DNA from: Verrucomicrobiales bacterium
GTDB lineage: Bacteria; Verrucomicrobiota; Verrucomicrobiia; Verrucomicrobiales; DEV007
Direction of reading: 5' to 3'
Assembly (NCBI GenBank): GCA_029233965.1
Contig: JARGOP010000014.1
Location: 25,950-89,123 of the forward strand
Length of the DNA: 63,174 nt
Below are positions 26,506 through 36,043 of this stretch, in pieces. Each line of letters opens with the position of its first letter. Within the stretch, counting starts at the first letter, position 1. The notes beneath the pieces were generated by a model. The model saw only the letters and a program-made list of their open reading frames with translations, did not search any database and was not told the DNA's origin. The position numbers and the translations under genes are program-made.

Positions 26506-27210
26506 TCAGTCCAGGGACTTGATCCTGATATTGCGGAAGGAAACCACATTCCCGTGGTCCTGAAGGTTGATGTGTCCCTTCGTCGGCTTGCCGAAATGCG
26601 GGAACTTCGAAAACTTGCTCGCAGCGACTTTCGCGTCCCAGTCTTCGGAACCCTTCACATATTCGACATACTTCGCCCCGTTCATGTAGTGCTCGCACTT
26701 TTCAGGGGTAATGACGACACGCACCGTGTTCCACTCGCCGGGAGGGTTCGTCGTGTCGACTTCCGCCGGATAGAGCTGGTAGAGCCAGCCGGCCTTCTGA
26801 GGATCTTTGCCGGCCGCGTTGTCCTGGATCTGCATTTCAGGGCCGGTCTGCCAGGGCTTGTCCTCGGTCTCGAGAACGTGATACATGAGACCGCTGTTGC
26901 CGCCCTCAGAGATATTGTAGTCGAACTCCATCTCGAACGCCCCGTATTGCTCTTTGGTGATGATGTCCCCGCCACCCTTTTCGGTGAGCGTGATGACGCC
27001 GTCTTTCTCCACCCACTTTTCGTTCACGCCTTCGGCCTTGTAGTTGCGGAAATTCGCGAGGCTGAGCTCAGTCCAATCCGCGTCAGCGGCGGGAGCCTCC
27101 GCGCTCGCGGGGCTCTCAGTTTCTGTCTCCGCCGGCGCCTCCGGCTTCTCACAGGAGGTGAAAGAAAAGAGGGCCACCATTGCGCTTGAAAAAAGAATCG
27201 ATCGTTTCAT
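26506..27210 (-). CDS. DUF1080 lipoprotein (3-keto-disaccharide hydrolase-like)
   Basis: Encodes 234 residues. A lipoprotein signal ends in FTSC (Cys20), followed by an acidic, Pro/Ala/Glu-rich spacer and a DUF1080 jelly-roll domain from about residue 45 (WTELSLANFRNYKAEG ... EGGNSGLMYHV ... WNTVRVVITPEKCEHYMNG). Some members of this fold split 3-keto-glycosides made by Gfo/Idh/MocA oxidoreductases; one of those is encoded at 8213-9655. The protein is expected to sit in a membrane facing outward. Its start is only 40 bases from the divergent sulfatase start. Confidence 0.88.
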   Translation of the reverse strand: MKRSILFSSAMVALFSFTSCEKPEAPAETETESPASAEAPAADADWTELSLANFRNYKAEGVNEKWVEKDGVITLTEKGGGDIITKEQYGAFEMEFDYNISEGGNSGLMYHVLETEDKPWQTGPEMQIQDNAAGKDPQKAGWLYQLYPAEVDTTNPPGEWNTVRVVITPEKCEHYMNGAKYVEYVKGSEDWDAKVAASKFSKFPHFGKPTKGHINLQDHGNVVSFRNIRIKSLD

Positions 27211-27250
27211 TCCCGCGATGTATCACTTCCCACCTCCGATGACAAGACCC

Positions 27251-28681
27251 ATGAAAGCGCTTTTTCCCGCCCTCGCTCTCTTCACTGCGATCGCCTCCTC
27301 CGCGGAAAAGCCCCATATCGTTCTCGTCATGGCCGACGATCAGGGCTGGGGGCAGATGGGCTACTACGGGCATCCTGACATCAAGACTCCTAACCTGGAT
27401 GAGATGGCAGCGAAGAGTCTGCGCTTTGATCGCTTCTACGCCGGCGCCTCGACGTGCTCCCCCACCCGCGCCACCGTCCTCACCGGAAGATCGAACGACC
27501 GCACAGGCGTCTACCAGCACGGCTATCCTCTTCGCCTGCAGGAAAAGACAATCGCTCAGGCGCTGCAGGAAGCCGGCTATGCGACCGGCCACTTTGGAAA
27601 ATGGCATCTCAACGGCCTCCGCGGTCCCGGCGTCCCTGTGCTCAAAGATGACACGCATTCTCCCGGAGCCTTTGGGTTTGAGCACTGGCTCACCGCGAGC
27701 AACTTTTTCGATCTCAATCCCCTCCTCGGTCGCATGGGAGAATTCGAAGATTTTACAGGTGACTCTTCCGAGATCGCTGTCGCCGAAGCCCTGAAGTTCA
27801 TCGGTGGGAAATCGAAAGAGCAGCCCACCTTTACCGTGATCTGGTATGGCACGCCGCACGATCCCATGATCGCTTCGGACGAAGACCGCGCCCCTTTTGC
27901 CCATCTTGATGAAAGAGCACAGCATCAGTATGGCGAAATCCTCGCGATGGATCGGAGTATCGGAAATCTCCGCTCCACCCTGCGCGAGCTCGGCATCGCC
28001 GGGAACACCCTGATCTGGTATTGCAGTGACAATGGAGGCCTCGCCAACGTCGGCGAAGGAACCATGGGCGGCCTTCGTGGTTCCAAAAGCACGATGTATG
28101 AAGGTGGCCTCCGCGTTCCCGGCATCATTGAATGGCCCGCCCGCATCCGGGAGGGACGCATCACCGACTTCCCCGCCGGTACCGTCGATATTTTCCCCAC
28201 TGTCGCCGAAATCGTCGGACTGCCCGATGAAGCGCGCCTCCTACCGCAGGACGGCATGAGCCTCCTGCCGCTCCTCAGGGGCGAAACGATGCAGCGCGAC
28301 CGGCCCCTGCCCTTCCGCCACGATGGACGCGGCGTTCTCATTGGCGAGCGCTACAAACTCATGACGGCCAAAGGGAAATTCGAACTCTACGACCTCATCG
28401 AGGACAGTGCCGAAACCACCGACCTGATCGAAATGCAGCCGGAAATCGCCGCAAGCATGAAGGCCCAATGGAGCGAATGGAATGCCTCCGTCGAAGCCTC
28501 TGATGCCGGCAAAGACTACCCCGAAGGCACTGTCGCCCCGAACCAGCCCGGGCGCCGCTTCTGGGACGAGGACTCCGCCTACGAACCCTATCTCGACGAA
28601 TTCAAAACCCGCCCCGAATACGGGGACTGGATGAAAAGAAAGTCGCGCGCGAAGGCGAAAACGAAGGGCAAACAGGGTTAG
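27251..28681 (+). CDS. Second exported type I sulfatase
   Basis: Encodes 476 residues from the ATG at 27251 (signal peptide MKALFPALALFTAIASSA); an ATG at 27239 adds four residues. Metal ligands in MADDQGWGQMGYYG and the formylglycine motif CSPTR (Cys69) with LTGR are intact. The late conserved stretch KWHLNGLRGPG and the GGLRGSKSTMYEGGLRVP loop support a family S1 sulfatase. The C-terminus is lysine-rich (KRKSRAKAKTKGKQG). The divergent DUF1080 gene shares the 40-base promoter gap, which suggests joint use on a sulfated glycan. Confidence 0.92.
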   Translation: MKALFPALALFTAIASSAEKPHIVLVMADDQGWGQMGYYGHPDIKTPNLDEMAAKSLRFDRFYAGASTCSPTRATVLTGRSNDRTGVYQHGYPLRLQEKTIAQALQEAGYATGHFGKWHLNGLRGPGVPVLKDDTHSPGAFGFEHWLTASNFFDLNPLLGRMGEFEDFTGDSSEIAVAEALKFIGGKSKEQPTFTVIWYGTPHDPMIASDEDRAPFAHLDERAQHQYGEILAMDRSIGNLRSTLRELGIAGNTLIWYCSDNGGLANVGEGTMGGLRGSKSTMYEGGLRVPGIIEWPARIREGRITDFPAGTVDIFPTVAEIVGLPDEARLLPQDGMSLLPLLRGETMQRDRPLPFRHDGRGVLIGERYKLMTAKGKFELYDLIEDSAETTDLIEMQPEIAASMKAQWSEWNASVEASDAGKDYPEGTVAPNQPGRRFWDEDSAYEPYLDEFKTRPEYGDWMKRKSRAKAKTKGKQG

Positions 28682-28874
28682 GTCGATCAGTGCACAGGGT
28701 TGAATCCTGGAGGCTTCTTCGCCGTGAGCGCTTCCCATGTAACGGGCGCACTTTTCGGAAGATTGGCATCTTCCGCTACGGAGCGCAGCTCCCCTCCCCT
28801 CAAGGCTTCTCCCATTCCCCCACTTCCGGACCAACGAGCACTTGATCCTCCGCCCTTTCGGTCAATCGTAGCCC

Positions 28875-29975
28875 ATGCCGACGACTCTCACGCTTCCGAA
28901 ATGGGTTGACCTTCACACGCACTTCCGTCAGGGGGAAAATGTGAGGCATTACATCGCTGATCATCTCGCGATGGGATGCTCGGGAGCCCTCGCGATGCCG
29001 AACACAAAGCCGCCCGTTTCCAGAGTGAAAGGCCCGAAAACAGAGACCGCCTGGTCGATCGAAGCCTATCGGGATGACCTCCTCTCGGCAGGAGCGGATG
29101 CCTTTGAGCAACTCATCACCCCGCTCTACCTGACCCGCGAGACCACACCGACGATGATCGTCGAAGGGGCGACCTCAGGCCTTCTTCAGGCCGCAAAATA
29201 CTATCCTCCTCACGGCACGACGAACTCGGAACACGGCGTCCCCATGGAGGAGTGGATTGGCAGCGATGTCCTCCGTGCGATGGAGGATAACAACGTCACT
29301 CTCTGTATTCACGGCGAACAGCACGCGCTCACGGGACCCGACTATTTTGACCTCTCCCAAACCGCAGAGTCCTACTTTTACTTCAACCGCATGCCGAAGG
29401 TCCTCGCGGCGCATCCGAATCTCCGGATTGTCTGCGAACACATCACGACGGAAGCAGCGGCACGCTTTGTTTCCGAATCCCCTCCTCACGTCGGAGCAAC
29501 GATCACCCCACAGCATCTGCTCTATACCGTCGGGCATCTCGTTCAGGGTCTCAGGTATCACCTTTACTGCCTTCCCCTCGTGAAGTTTCAGCGGGACCGC
29601 GCCGCCCTCCGTGCTGCCGTAACCGAACCGGGCCAGGAGAAATTTTTCGCCGGCACCGACAGCGCGCCGCACACCGACAAGATGACCGAATGCGGATGCG
29701 CGGCCGGTTGTTACACCGGAGGATGCGCCCCGCAGCTCTACGCGATGGCCTTTGAAGAAGCGGGAGCCAATCTCGAATCAGACGGGGGCAGCGCCGCCTT
29801 CACCCGCTTCCTGAGCACAAACGGACCGACCTTCTATGGATTTGATCCTTCTGAGGAGACGTTCACCCTCGTGAAGGAGCCTTCCCAAACGGAGATTCGC
29901 GAAACCGCGGAAGGTCCCGTGACTCCCCTTCCTTCAGGTTTGGGGATCGATCTGACCTGGAGTCTGCAATCCTGA
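28875..29975 (+). CDS. pyrC: Dihydroorotase
   Basis: Encodes 366 residues. Zinc ligands His14 and His16 (DLHTHFRQG), the carboxylated Lys108 (KYYPPHGTTNSEHG), His146, His189 and the catalytic Asp262 (GTDSAPH) are all present, which is the class II PyrC pattern. It closes carbamoyl-aspartate to dihydroorotate in pyrimidine synthesis. A cysteine-rich insert (TECGCAAGCYTGGCAPQ) follows the catalytic Asp, as in many PyrC proteins. The 193 bases before it hold no visible gene. Confidence 0.95.
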   Translation: MPTTLTLPKWVDLHTHFRQGENVRHYIADHLAMGCSGALAMPNTKPPVSRVKGPKTETAWSIEAYRDDLLSAGADAFEQLITPLYLTRETTPTMIVEGATSGLLQAAKYYPPHGTTNSEHGVPMEEWIGSDVLRAMEDNNVTLCIHGEQHALTGPDYFDLSQTAESYFYFNRMPKVLAAHPNLRIVCEHITTEAAARFVSESPPHVGATITPQHLLYTVGHLVQGLRYHLYCLPLVKFQRDRAALRAAVTEPGQEKFFAGTDSAPHTDKMTECGCAAGCYTGGCAPQLYAMAFEEAGANLESDGGSAAFTRFLSTNGPTFYGFDPSEETFTLVKEPSQTEIRETAEGPVTPLPSGLGIDLTWSLQS

Positions 29976-30044
29976 AGAATTTCCGGTTGCCCCGCGGCCA
30001 AACTCAAATTAAGATCGGGCCCTGTCATTTCGACCTTCGAAAAC

Positions 30045-30117
30045 GGGGCATTAGCTCAGTTGGTAGAGCACCTGCATGGCATGCAGGGGGTCAGCGGTTC
30101 AAATCCGCTATGCTCCA
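30045..30117 (+). tRNA. tRNA-Ala (anticodon GGC)
   Basis: A complete cloverleaf of 73 bases: acceptor GGGGCAT with ATGCTCC, D arm GCTC-AGTTGGTA-GAGC, anticodon arm CCTGC-ATGGCAT-GCAGG with anticodon GGC, T arm AGCGG-TTCAAAT-CCGCT, discriminator A. CCA is not encoded. It lies between pyrC and the end of the dcw cluster; no integrase or repeat suggests use as an integration site. Confidence 0.97.
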
Positions 30118-30227
30118 CGTTTTCGAGAGGAAAGCGAACACCTTTGTCTTCGCAGTGGTGAGGAGTCTCCACCGATGAGAGCCCGACAAGACAAACGTTC
30201 CTCTCACGAGTTCGTGTTCCAAACAGA

Positions 30228-31373
30228 CTACACTCGCGGCGTAATCCTCTGCCGCCTCACGAGTGCACCGTTCCCGGCCTCTTCTGCATTTCCCTGCCGG
30301 TAAATGTTGATGAGGATTCCCACGGCGAGGAGTCCGATCACAAGGGAAGATCCTCCGTAGCTGACGAAAGGCAGGGTCAGACCGGTGTTTGGCAGCATCG
30401 AAGTCGCGACCCCGATATTGAGGAAAGCCTGCACGCCGATGAAGCTCACGAGACCAACAGCGACGAGAGAACCAAAGCGATCCGGGGCATGAAAAGCGAT
30501 CACAAATCCCGCCACCACGAGGGTGATGAAAGCAAGCACGACCAGCAGCGTGACGACGAGTCCCATTTCCTCTCCAATCATCGGAAAGATAAAGTCGGTA
30601 TGCGCAAAGGGCATGTAGAGCATCTTGAGACGCCCCTCCCCGACACCACGACCGGTAACGCCTCCGGAACCAAGCGCCATGAGGGAAATCCACTGCTGAA
30701 AGCCGGCACCATGACGGTGAGCCTCCAGGTCGAGGAAGGCCATGATTCTTTGCATCCGGTCGGGAGCGTAGCTCATCATACCGATGAAACCGGCGACCCC
30801 GGTCACGGCAAGACCGGTCAGGTATTTCCAGTGAGTGCCGGCGATAAAGAGAACCAGAAAAGTAGTCCCGGACAACACCGCAGTCGTGCCGATATCCACC
30901 TCAAAAAGGATGAGCAGAAGAGGCAGTCCGACAATGGCGAGAGGGTAGACGAAGCCACGAAGAAAATGATTGCCCCCGTCCGGATAACGCGAGAACCAGT
31001 AGGCAAGGCTGACCACCACCGCAATCTTACCCAGTTCCGAAGGCTGAATCTGAAACGGACGGATCCCGATCCAGCGGCGCTCCCCGTTGATCTCCATGCC
31101 GATATACGGGACGAAACACAGGACGAGGAGGAAACAAACACCACCGAAGATGAGCCAGTGATTCCGCTTCCAGAATCGATAGTCCGTCGTCGCCGCCCAC
31201 CAGCAAACAACCAGTCCCACGAGCAACCACACCGCCTGACGTTTCGCTTCCTTGTAGCCATCCGCAGCATCAGCATGAGCACTGAACAAACAGGTGCTGA
31301 ACAGCATCACGAAACCGATGATGATGAGAAAGGTCACAGAACCGAGGAGAAGGGGCAGGCTTTTGCGGTGCAT
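30228..31373 (-). CDS. ftsW: Lipid II polymerase FtsW (SEDS family)
   Basis: Encodes 381 residues with about ten membrane segments. Family signatures are ERRWIGIRPFQIQPSELGKI, DIGTTAVLSG and the C-terminal PNTGLTLPFVSYGGSSL. SEDS proteins polymerise lipid II; FtsW works with the division PBP (FtsI, encoded at 37537-39426) at the septum. RodA is the other possibility, but position in the dcw cluster favours FtsW. It is the last gene of the cluster here; beyond it come tRNA-Ala and pyrC on the opposite strand. Confidence 0.93.
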   Translation of the reverse strand: MHRKSLPLLLGSVTFLIIIGFVMLFSTCLFSAHADAADGYKEAKRQAVWLLVGLVVCWWAATTDYRFWKRNHWLIFGGVCFLLVLCFVPYIGMEINGERRWIGIRPFQIQPSELGKIAVVVSLAYWFSRYPDGGNHFLRGFVYPLAIVGLPLLLILFEVDIGTTAVLSGTTFLVLFIAGTHWKYLTGLAVTGVAGFIGMMSYAPDRMQRIMAFLDLEAHRHGAGFQQWISLMALGSGGVTGRGVGEGRLKMLYMPFAHTDFIFPMIGEEMGLVVTLLVVLAFITLVVAGFVIAFHAPDRFGSLVAVGLVSFIGVQAFLNIGVATSMLPNTGLTLPFVSYGGSSLVIGLLAVGILINIYRQGNAEEAGNGALVRRQRITPRV

Positions 31374-31422
31374 GAGTGGGGAACGGAAAGGGTGTTGGCA
31401 ATGAGACGGTCTCGAACTTCGC

Positions 31423-32199
31423 TTACGGAACGCGAAGCTTCTGACCGATCTGGAGGGTCTCCGGCTTATCCACGCCGTTCACCTTCATGAGATCGTGATA
31501 GGAGACACCCAGCTTCTGAGCGATGCCCCACGCGGTGTCTCCTGAACGCACCTCGTAAACAGACGGCTGCGATGGAGCCGCAGTCGCCGCTGGAGTGGCG
31601 ACTGCAGGCTTCGACTGCGCAGCAACATCCGTGGCTGCCGGTGCAGCCTGAGCAGCAATCTCTGCCGCTGTCGGAATCTTCAACCAACGCCCCGGGTAAA
31701 GCTCATTATCCGAAATGATGGAGTTTGCTTTCCGGAGGGCTCCTGGATCGATATTCAAAGAAGCGGCAATTTCCGGCAGAGTGTCGCCAGCCTGAACCTT
31801 GTACTGATTCTCGTTGGACTGATCACGACGAAGCGGTGCCGGAGGTCGCACGCGGGCCTTGTCCTCAACCGGAGCATCCGCTGCAGGTGCCGCCGCTGCT
31901 GCAAGTTCCTTCTTGTCCTGAACGGCCGACTCGTAGCTCGGGCGCGCCGAAGAGATTGTGATCGCAGTATTCGCTGAAGCCTTGTCGACCATCTTGAAAG
32001 CGAGAATCCCACCGAAAGCCACAGCGTGAAGCAGAAGCACGATGGTGAAAATACGGGTGAGGCGAATGTCGGGCGTATCAAGATACCACTCGTGCTCTTC
32101 GGTGACATTCGCGGCAAGGCGGGTGCGAGCCCTGGCTTTGCCCATCGCGGTATAGCGGGGACCCTTCGTCGTTCTTCGATTTCTTCTTTGGTTGCTCAT
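31423..32199 (-). CDS. Membrane-anchored protein with two LysM domains
   Basis: Encodes 258 residues: a basic cytoplasmic tail (1-30), one membrane segment (about 47-67, IFTIVLLLHAVAFGGILAF), an Ala/Pro-rich spacer, LysM 1 (about 133-176, YKVQAGDTLPEIAASLNI), a second Ala/Pro-rich spacer and LysM 2 (about 215-258, YEVRSGDTAWGIAQKLGV). LysM binds N-acetylglucosamine in peptidoglycan, so the protein should tether the inner membrane to the wall. In Chlamydia a LysM-containing nlpD gene occupies the same place between murD and ftsW; this protein lacks the peptidase domain of NlpD. Spacing of 26 bases to murD indicates one operon. Confidence 0.87.
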   Translation of the reverse strand: MSNQRRNRRTTKGPRYTAMGKARARTRLAANVTEEHEWYLDTPDIRLTRIFTIVLLLHAVAFGGILAFKMVDKASANTAITISSARPSYESAVQDKKELAAAAAPAADAPVEDKARVRPPAPLRRDQSNENQYKVQAGDTLPEIAASLNIDPGALRKANSIISDNELYPGRWLKIPTAAEIAAQAAPAATDVAAQSKPAVATPAATAAPSQPSVYEVRSGDTAWGIAQKLGVSYHDLMKVNGVDKPETLQIGQKLRVP

Positions 32200-32225
32200 C
32201 CTTGTTGTTGTTGGTTGTTGATCCG

Positions 32226-33548
32226 TCAGGCGTTCATCCGGTCGGCGACCGCTTTACGAAAGACATTTCCCCGCTCTTCGTAGCCACGAAACATATCGAA
32301 ACTTGAAGTGCCGGGTGAAAAGAGAACGACCTCGCCCGACTCAGCGAGAGCGAGGGCTTTGCCCACCGCCTCATCGACATCGGAAACCGTTGTGCAGGTG
32401 GTGACTGCCGACCAGTCGTTTGAAATCTTGTCCGCAATCTCACCGATGCAGACCGCCTCCCTGACACGTGCCGAAACGAGTTCGGTCAGGGATGAGAAAT
32501 CGAGACCCTTCTCTTTGCCTCCGACGATTAGAATGACGGGCTTTTCCTCGCCGGCCAAGGCACTTTCGAGAGAATGAAGATTCGTCGACTTTGAGTCGTT
32601 GATGAAGGTCACTCCGTCAATCATACCGACCTTTTCACAGCGATGCGAAGGCGCTTTGAACTCTTGGATACTTTCCGTGACGAGATCCCATGAGAGCCCC
32701 AGATGATCCGCCACGGCCAGCGCCACCATCACGTTCTCGGCGTTGTGCTTTCCGTGGAGGTTGCCGGAGTGAAAATCAAAGGTCCTCCCGGAAGCTCGAT
32801 CCACAATTTTTCCATCTTCGAAACCAAGATCAGCCCCGGTCGCGAACGCACTGAAGGTGGACTGCAGCGGGAATTCGAATCCCTCCTCAAACTTCGAAAC
32901 CACCAGCGTCGTATCATTGACCCGCTCGAAGAGACGAAGCTTCGCCGCACGATAGTCTCCGAGCGTCTTGTAACGGTCCATATGATCCGGCGCGAAATTC
33001 ATCCAGACTGCGACCCGGGGAGCGAAGTTCACGACTGTTTCCAACTGGAAAGAACTGACTTCGAGAACCACCCAGTCGAGAGGTGCCGCTTCAAGGACAA
33101 TCTCGCTGTAAGCCTTCCCGATGTTCCCCGCCGCGACACTCTTCAGGCCTGCGCCACGAAGCATGTGATCAATCAGGGAAGTCGTCGTCGTTTTCCCGTT
33201 GGTTCCGGTAATCGCAACAACAGGAACATCGCTGAGGCGATTCGCGAATTCGATCTCGCCAATCAGTTCGTTCGCAGCCGCAGCGAAGGCCTTTCCGATG
33301 GGCGTTCCGGCATCGATCCCCGGGCTGATGACGGCGAAATCAAAAGCCTCCCCGGGAGCCAGGGCAGCCTCGCCACAGATCAAGGTCACGCCTTTGGCGC
33401 CAAATTTCTCAACCGCCGGAAGAAGCTTCTCCGGATCGCCGCTATCGAATGCAGCCACGGAAGCACCACAGTGGAGCGCAAGCGAAGCAGCGGCAAGACC
33501 GCTCCCCCCTGCACCTAACACGGCAATACTCTTTCCGGAGAGATCCAT
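32226..33548 (-). CDS. murD: UDP-N-acetylmuramoyl-L-alanine:D-glutamate ligase
   Basis: Encodes 440 residues. N-terminal Rossmann-like UDP-binding domain (SIAVLGAGGSGLAAASLAL), central ATPase with P-loop ITGTNGKTTTT and the Mur-ligase stretch FAPDHMDRYKTLGDY, and a C-terminal domain with NDSKSTN (residues that hold the growing peptide). MurD adds D-glutamate to UDP-MurNAc-L-Ala in the cytoplasm. The gene follows mraY after 2 bases, and the LysM gene follows after 26. Confidence 0.95.
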   Translation of the reverse strand: MDLSGKSIAVLGAGGSGLAAASLALHCGASVAAFDSGDPEKLLPAVEKFGAKGVTLICGEAALAPGEAFDFAVISPGIDAGTPIGKAFAAAANELIGEIEFANRLSDVPVVAITGTNGKTTTTSLIDHMLRGAGLKSVAAGNIGKAYSEIVLEAAPLDWVVLEVSSFQLETVVNFAPRVAVWMNFAPDHMDRYKTLGDYRAAKLRLFERVNDTTLVVSKFEEGFEFPLQSTFSAFATGADLGFEDGKIVDRASGRTFDFHSGNLHGKHNAENVMVALAVADHLGLSWDLVTESIQEFKAPSHRCEKVGMIDGVTFINDSKSTNLHSLESALAGEEKPVILIVGGKEKGLDFSSLTELVSARVREAVCIGEIADKISNDWSAVTTCTTVSDVDEAVGKALALAESGEVVLFSPGTSSFDMFRGYEERGNVFRKAVADRMNA

Positions 33549-33550
33549 AT

Positions 33551-34663
33551 TTATCGAAGTTTGAGTGTCATCAATCCGATCATTGCGGCGACGATAGAGA
33601 TGATCCAGAAACGGTTAATCACTTTACTTTCCTCCCAGCCCATCAGCTCAAAGTGATGGTGAATCGGAGACATCTTGAAGATTCGCTTCCCGGTCAGCTT
33701 GAAGCTGGCGACCTGCAGAATCACGGACATCGCTTCAATCACGAAGACGAATCCAACGATGATGAGGAGGAGTTCCTGCTTGCAGCAGATTGCCACCATC
33801 CCGAGCATTCCGCCGATCGCGAGCGATCCGGTGTCGCCCATGAAAACCTTCGCCGGATAGCAGTTAAACCAGAGAAAACCGAGTCCGGCCCCAACCAGGG
33901 AAGCACAGAAGATGGCGACCTCACCGGCGTATTTATTGTAGGGAACAAAGAGATACTCCTCAGCGACAATCTGATGACCCGCGACATAGGTGAAGATGGC
34001 ATACGCCAGCGCGGTCGTGACCGTGCAGCCTGTCGCGAGTCCGTCGAGACCATCCGTGAGATTCACCGCATTCGAACAACCGACGATCACGAGAGGCAGG
34101 AGAATGAAGGTCAAAATCCCCATATCCTGGATAATCGGATACTTCAGGGAAGGCAGGTAGAGTTGCCGAATATACTCACCTGTCTCGGGATGCTGATACA
34201 GGTATCCCACGGCTAGGAAAGAAACCGCGAACTGAACAAGGAGCTTCACTTTCCCCCTGACACCGACAGAATTTTTCTTCGCTACTTTCAGATAGTCATC
34301 CACAAACCCGAGCGCTCCGGTCGTCAGGGTCACGAAAACCAGCGTCTGAATGAATGGGTTGGAAATACGGGCCCACAGCAGTGTCGCGATCAGCACCGCC
34401 CCTACGATGAGAATTCCCCCCATCGTCGGAGTCCCTGTTTTCCCTCCATGGAGCTCGGCAAGTTGATGAACCTCTTCCTTGGTGCGGATCGGCTGACCGA
34501 GTTTCAGCGAAGTCAGTTTTAAGATGACCTTGTTTCCCAGGAGAACACAAAGCAGAAAGGCCGTGAGACAGGCTCCTGCGGCTCGAAAGGTCTGATACTG
34601 AAACACGTTCAGAATCTCCAGCGCCCCCGCCGAATCCTTGAGTTGGTGTAGAAAGTATAACAT
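33551..34663 (-). CDS. mraY: Phospho-N-acetylmuramoyl-pentapeptide transferase
   Basis: Encodes 370 residues with about ten membrane segments. The three catalytic regions are GFVDDYLKVAKKNSVG, NLTDGLDGLATG and the loop FMGDTGSLAIGG ... MSPIHHHFELMGWEE (histidines of the HHH motif). MraY moves the pentapeptide from UDP to undecaprenyl phosphate and so makes lipid I at the inner membrane. The segment GGKTGTPTMGGIL is also typical. Position between murF and murD is the standard dcw order. Confidence 0.96.
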   Translation of the reverse strand: MLYFLHQLKDSAGALEILNVFQYQTFRAAGACLTAFLLCVLLGNKVILKLTSLKLGQPIRTKEEVHQLAELHGGKTGTPTMGGILIVGAVLIATLLWARISNPFIQTLVFVTLTTGALGFVDDYLKVAKKNSVGVRGKVKLLVQFAVSFLAVGYLYQHPETGEYIRQLYLPSLKYPIIQDMGILTFILLPLVIVGCSNAVNLTDGLDGLATGCTVTTALAYAIFTYVAGHQIVAEEYLFVPYNKYAGEVAIFCASLVGAGLGFLWFNCYPAKVFMGDTGSLAIGGMLGMVAICCKQELLLIIVGFVFVIEAMSVILQVASFKLTGKRIFKMSPIHHHFELMGWEESKVINRFWIISIVAAMIGLMTLKLR

Positions 34664-34675
34664 AACGAAAAAATC

Positions 34676-36043
34676 TTATTGGAGTCCCTCGATCACCTTT
34701 TCCATAGTCGCGCCCCGACTGCCTTTCACGAGAATGAGATCATCGGCAGTCAGCTCGCTCCGAAGATATATCGACACCTCCTCGTGAGACGGGAAGTTCA
34801 GATTCACAGCGATGCTGTCGGCGCGGGTGTTGATGCGCGAGGCCTTTTCACCGACCGTCACGAGAATGTCGACGCCAAGTGCCGCAGCCTGTTCACCGAG
34901 AGCGAGATGTGCCTCTTCTTCGATGTGCCCGAGTTCACCCATGTAACCTAAGACAGCAACCCGGCGCCCCTTCACCATCGCTTCCTGTAGAGTCATGAGC
35001 GCAGCCTTCATCGAGTCAGGGTTGGCGTTGTAGGAATCATCGAGGATGGAAAATACTCCAACGGTTTTCTCTTCAAGACGTCCACCGGTAAGGGTCACGG
35101 AAGCCAATCCAGAGGCAATTTGTGAAGAAGTGAGCCCCTCCTTGAAACCGACCGCGGCGGCGAGAAGCGCATTCGAAACCATGTGCTGCCCCCTCACGGG
35201 AAGACTGACCGGAACAGACTCCGCGAATTCGGAAACGAGATTGAAATGAACCCGGCCGGAATCATCGACACGCATCGACTCGGCACGGACATCCCCACTC
35301 TCAAATCCCACGGAGATCATTCCGCCCCGGACGCGCTCTGACACATACTCAAAAAAGTCATCCCCCCGGGGCATGACGCAATAGCCTCCCGCATCAAGCG
35401 CGAGAGGCAACTGGGATTTCTCTGCTGCGATCGCTTCACGGGTCCCCAGGTTCTCGATGTGAGCCGTCCCGATGTTCGTGACTACGGCGACGTCGGGCCG
35501 CGCCATCTCGGCGAGCACTTCGATTTCGCCGGAATGATTCATTCCCATTTCCCAAACCCCATACTGATGGCTGCTGTCAGTGGAGAGGATCGTGAGCGGA
35601 ACGCCAATGTGATTGTTCAGGTTTCCCTTCGTCTTGCAGACCGAAAAGCCAGAGGAAAGCACTCCGCTGAGAAAGTCTTTCGTCGAAGTCTTGCCATTGC
35701 TCCCCGTCAAACCGACAACGCGAATCCCTGACAGCGAATTGCGATACCCCCGCGCGAGCATCTGCAACCCTGCGAGGGTGTCTTTGACATGAACAACACC
35801 TCCGGAAAACGACTCCGTCGCTTTGGTCAGGGAACTCACCAAAATGGCCGCTGCACCCTCCTCGCCTACTTGCCCGAGGAAGTCGTGAGCATCAAAGCGG
35901 TCGCCTTTCAGAGCGACAAACAGGTCATTCCCTCCGACAGACCGGCTGTCCGTGGAGACTGAGGTAACGACGGAACCGGGAACCCCCTGAATGAGCGCTC
36001 CACCGGACCAGTCTGCAACCTGCTTCAGCGTGACCGCGTTCAT
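34676..36043 (-). CDS. murF: UDP-N-acetylmuramoyl-tripeptide:D-alanyl-D-alanine ligase
   Basis: Encodes 455 residues. The P-loop is GLTGSNGKTSTK; GMNHSGEIEVLAEMARPDVAVVTNIGTAHIENLGT is the family's central block, and DDSYNANPDSMKAAL lies in the C-terminal domain. MurF adds D-Ala-D-Ala, the last step before MraY. The start overlaps the murE stop by 4 bases (36040-36043), so the two are coupled. Length is normal. Confidence 0.95.
   Translation of the reverse strand: MNAVTLKQVADWSGGALIQGVPGSVVTSVSTDSRSVGGNDLFVALKGDRFDAHDFLGQVGEEGAAAILVSSLTKATESFSGGVVHVKDTLAGLQMLARGYRNSLSGIRVVGLTGSNGKTSTKDFLSGVLSSGFSVCKTKGNLNNHIGVPLTILSTDSSHQYGVWEMGMNHSGEIEVLAEMARPDVAVVTNIGTAHIENLGTREAIAAEKSQLPLALDAGGYCVMPRGDDFFEYVSERVRGGMISVGFESGDVRAESMRVDDSGRVHFNLVSEFAESVPVSLPVRGQHMVSNALLAAAVGFKEGLTSSQIASGLASVTLTGGRLEEKTVGVFSILDDSYNANPDSMKAALMTLQEAMVKGRRVAVLGYMGELGHIEEEAHLALGEQAAALGVDILVTVGEKASRINTRADSIAVNLNFPSHEEVSIYLRSELTADDLILVKGSRGATMEKVIEGLQ

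Noticed and set aside
30045-30117. tRNA-Ala gene as the attachment site of a mobile island
   Set aside because: No integrase gene and no repeat of the tRNA 3' end was seen; the flanking genes are housekeeping genes.
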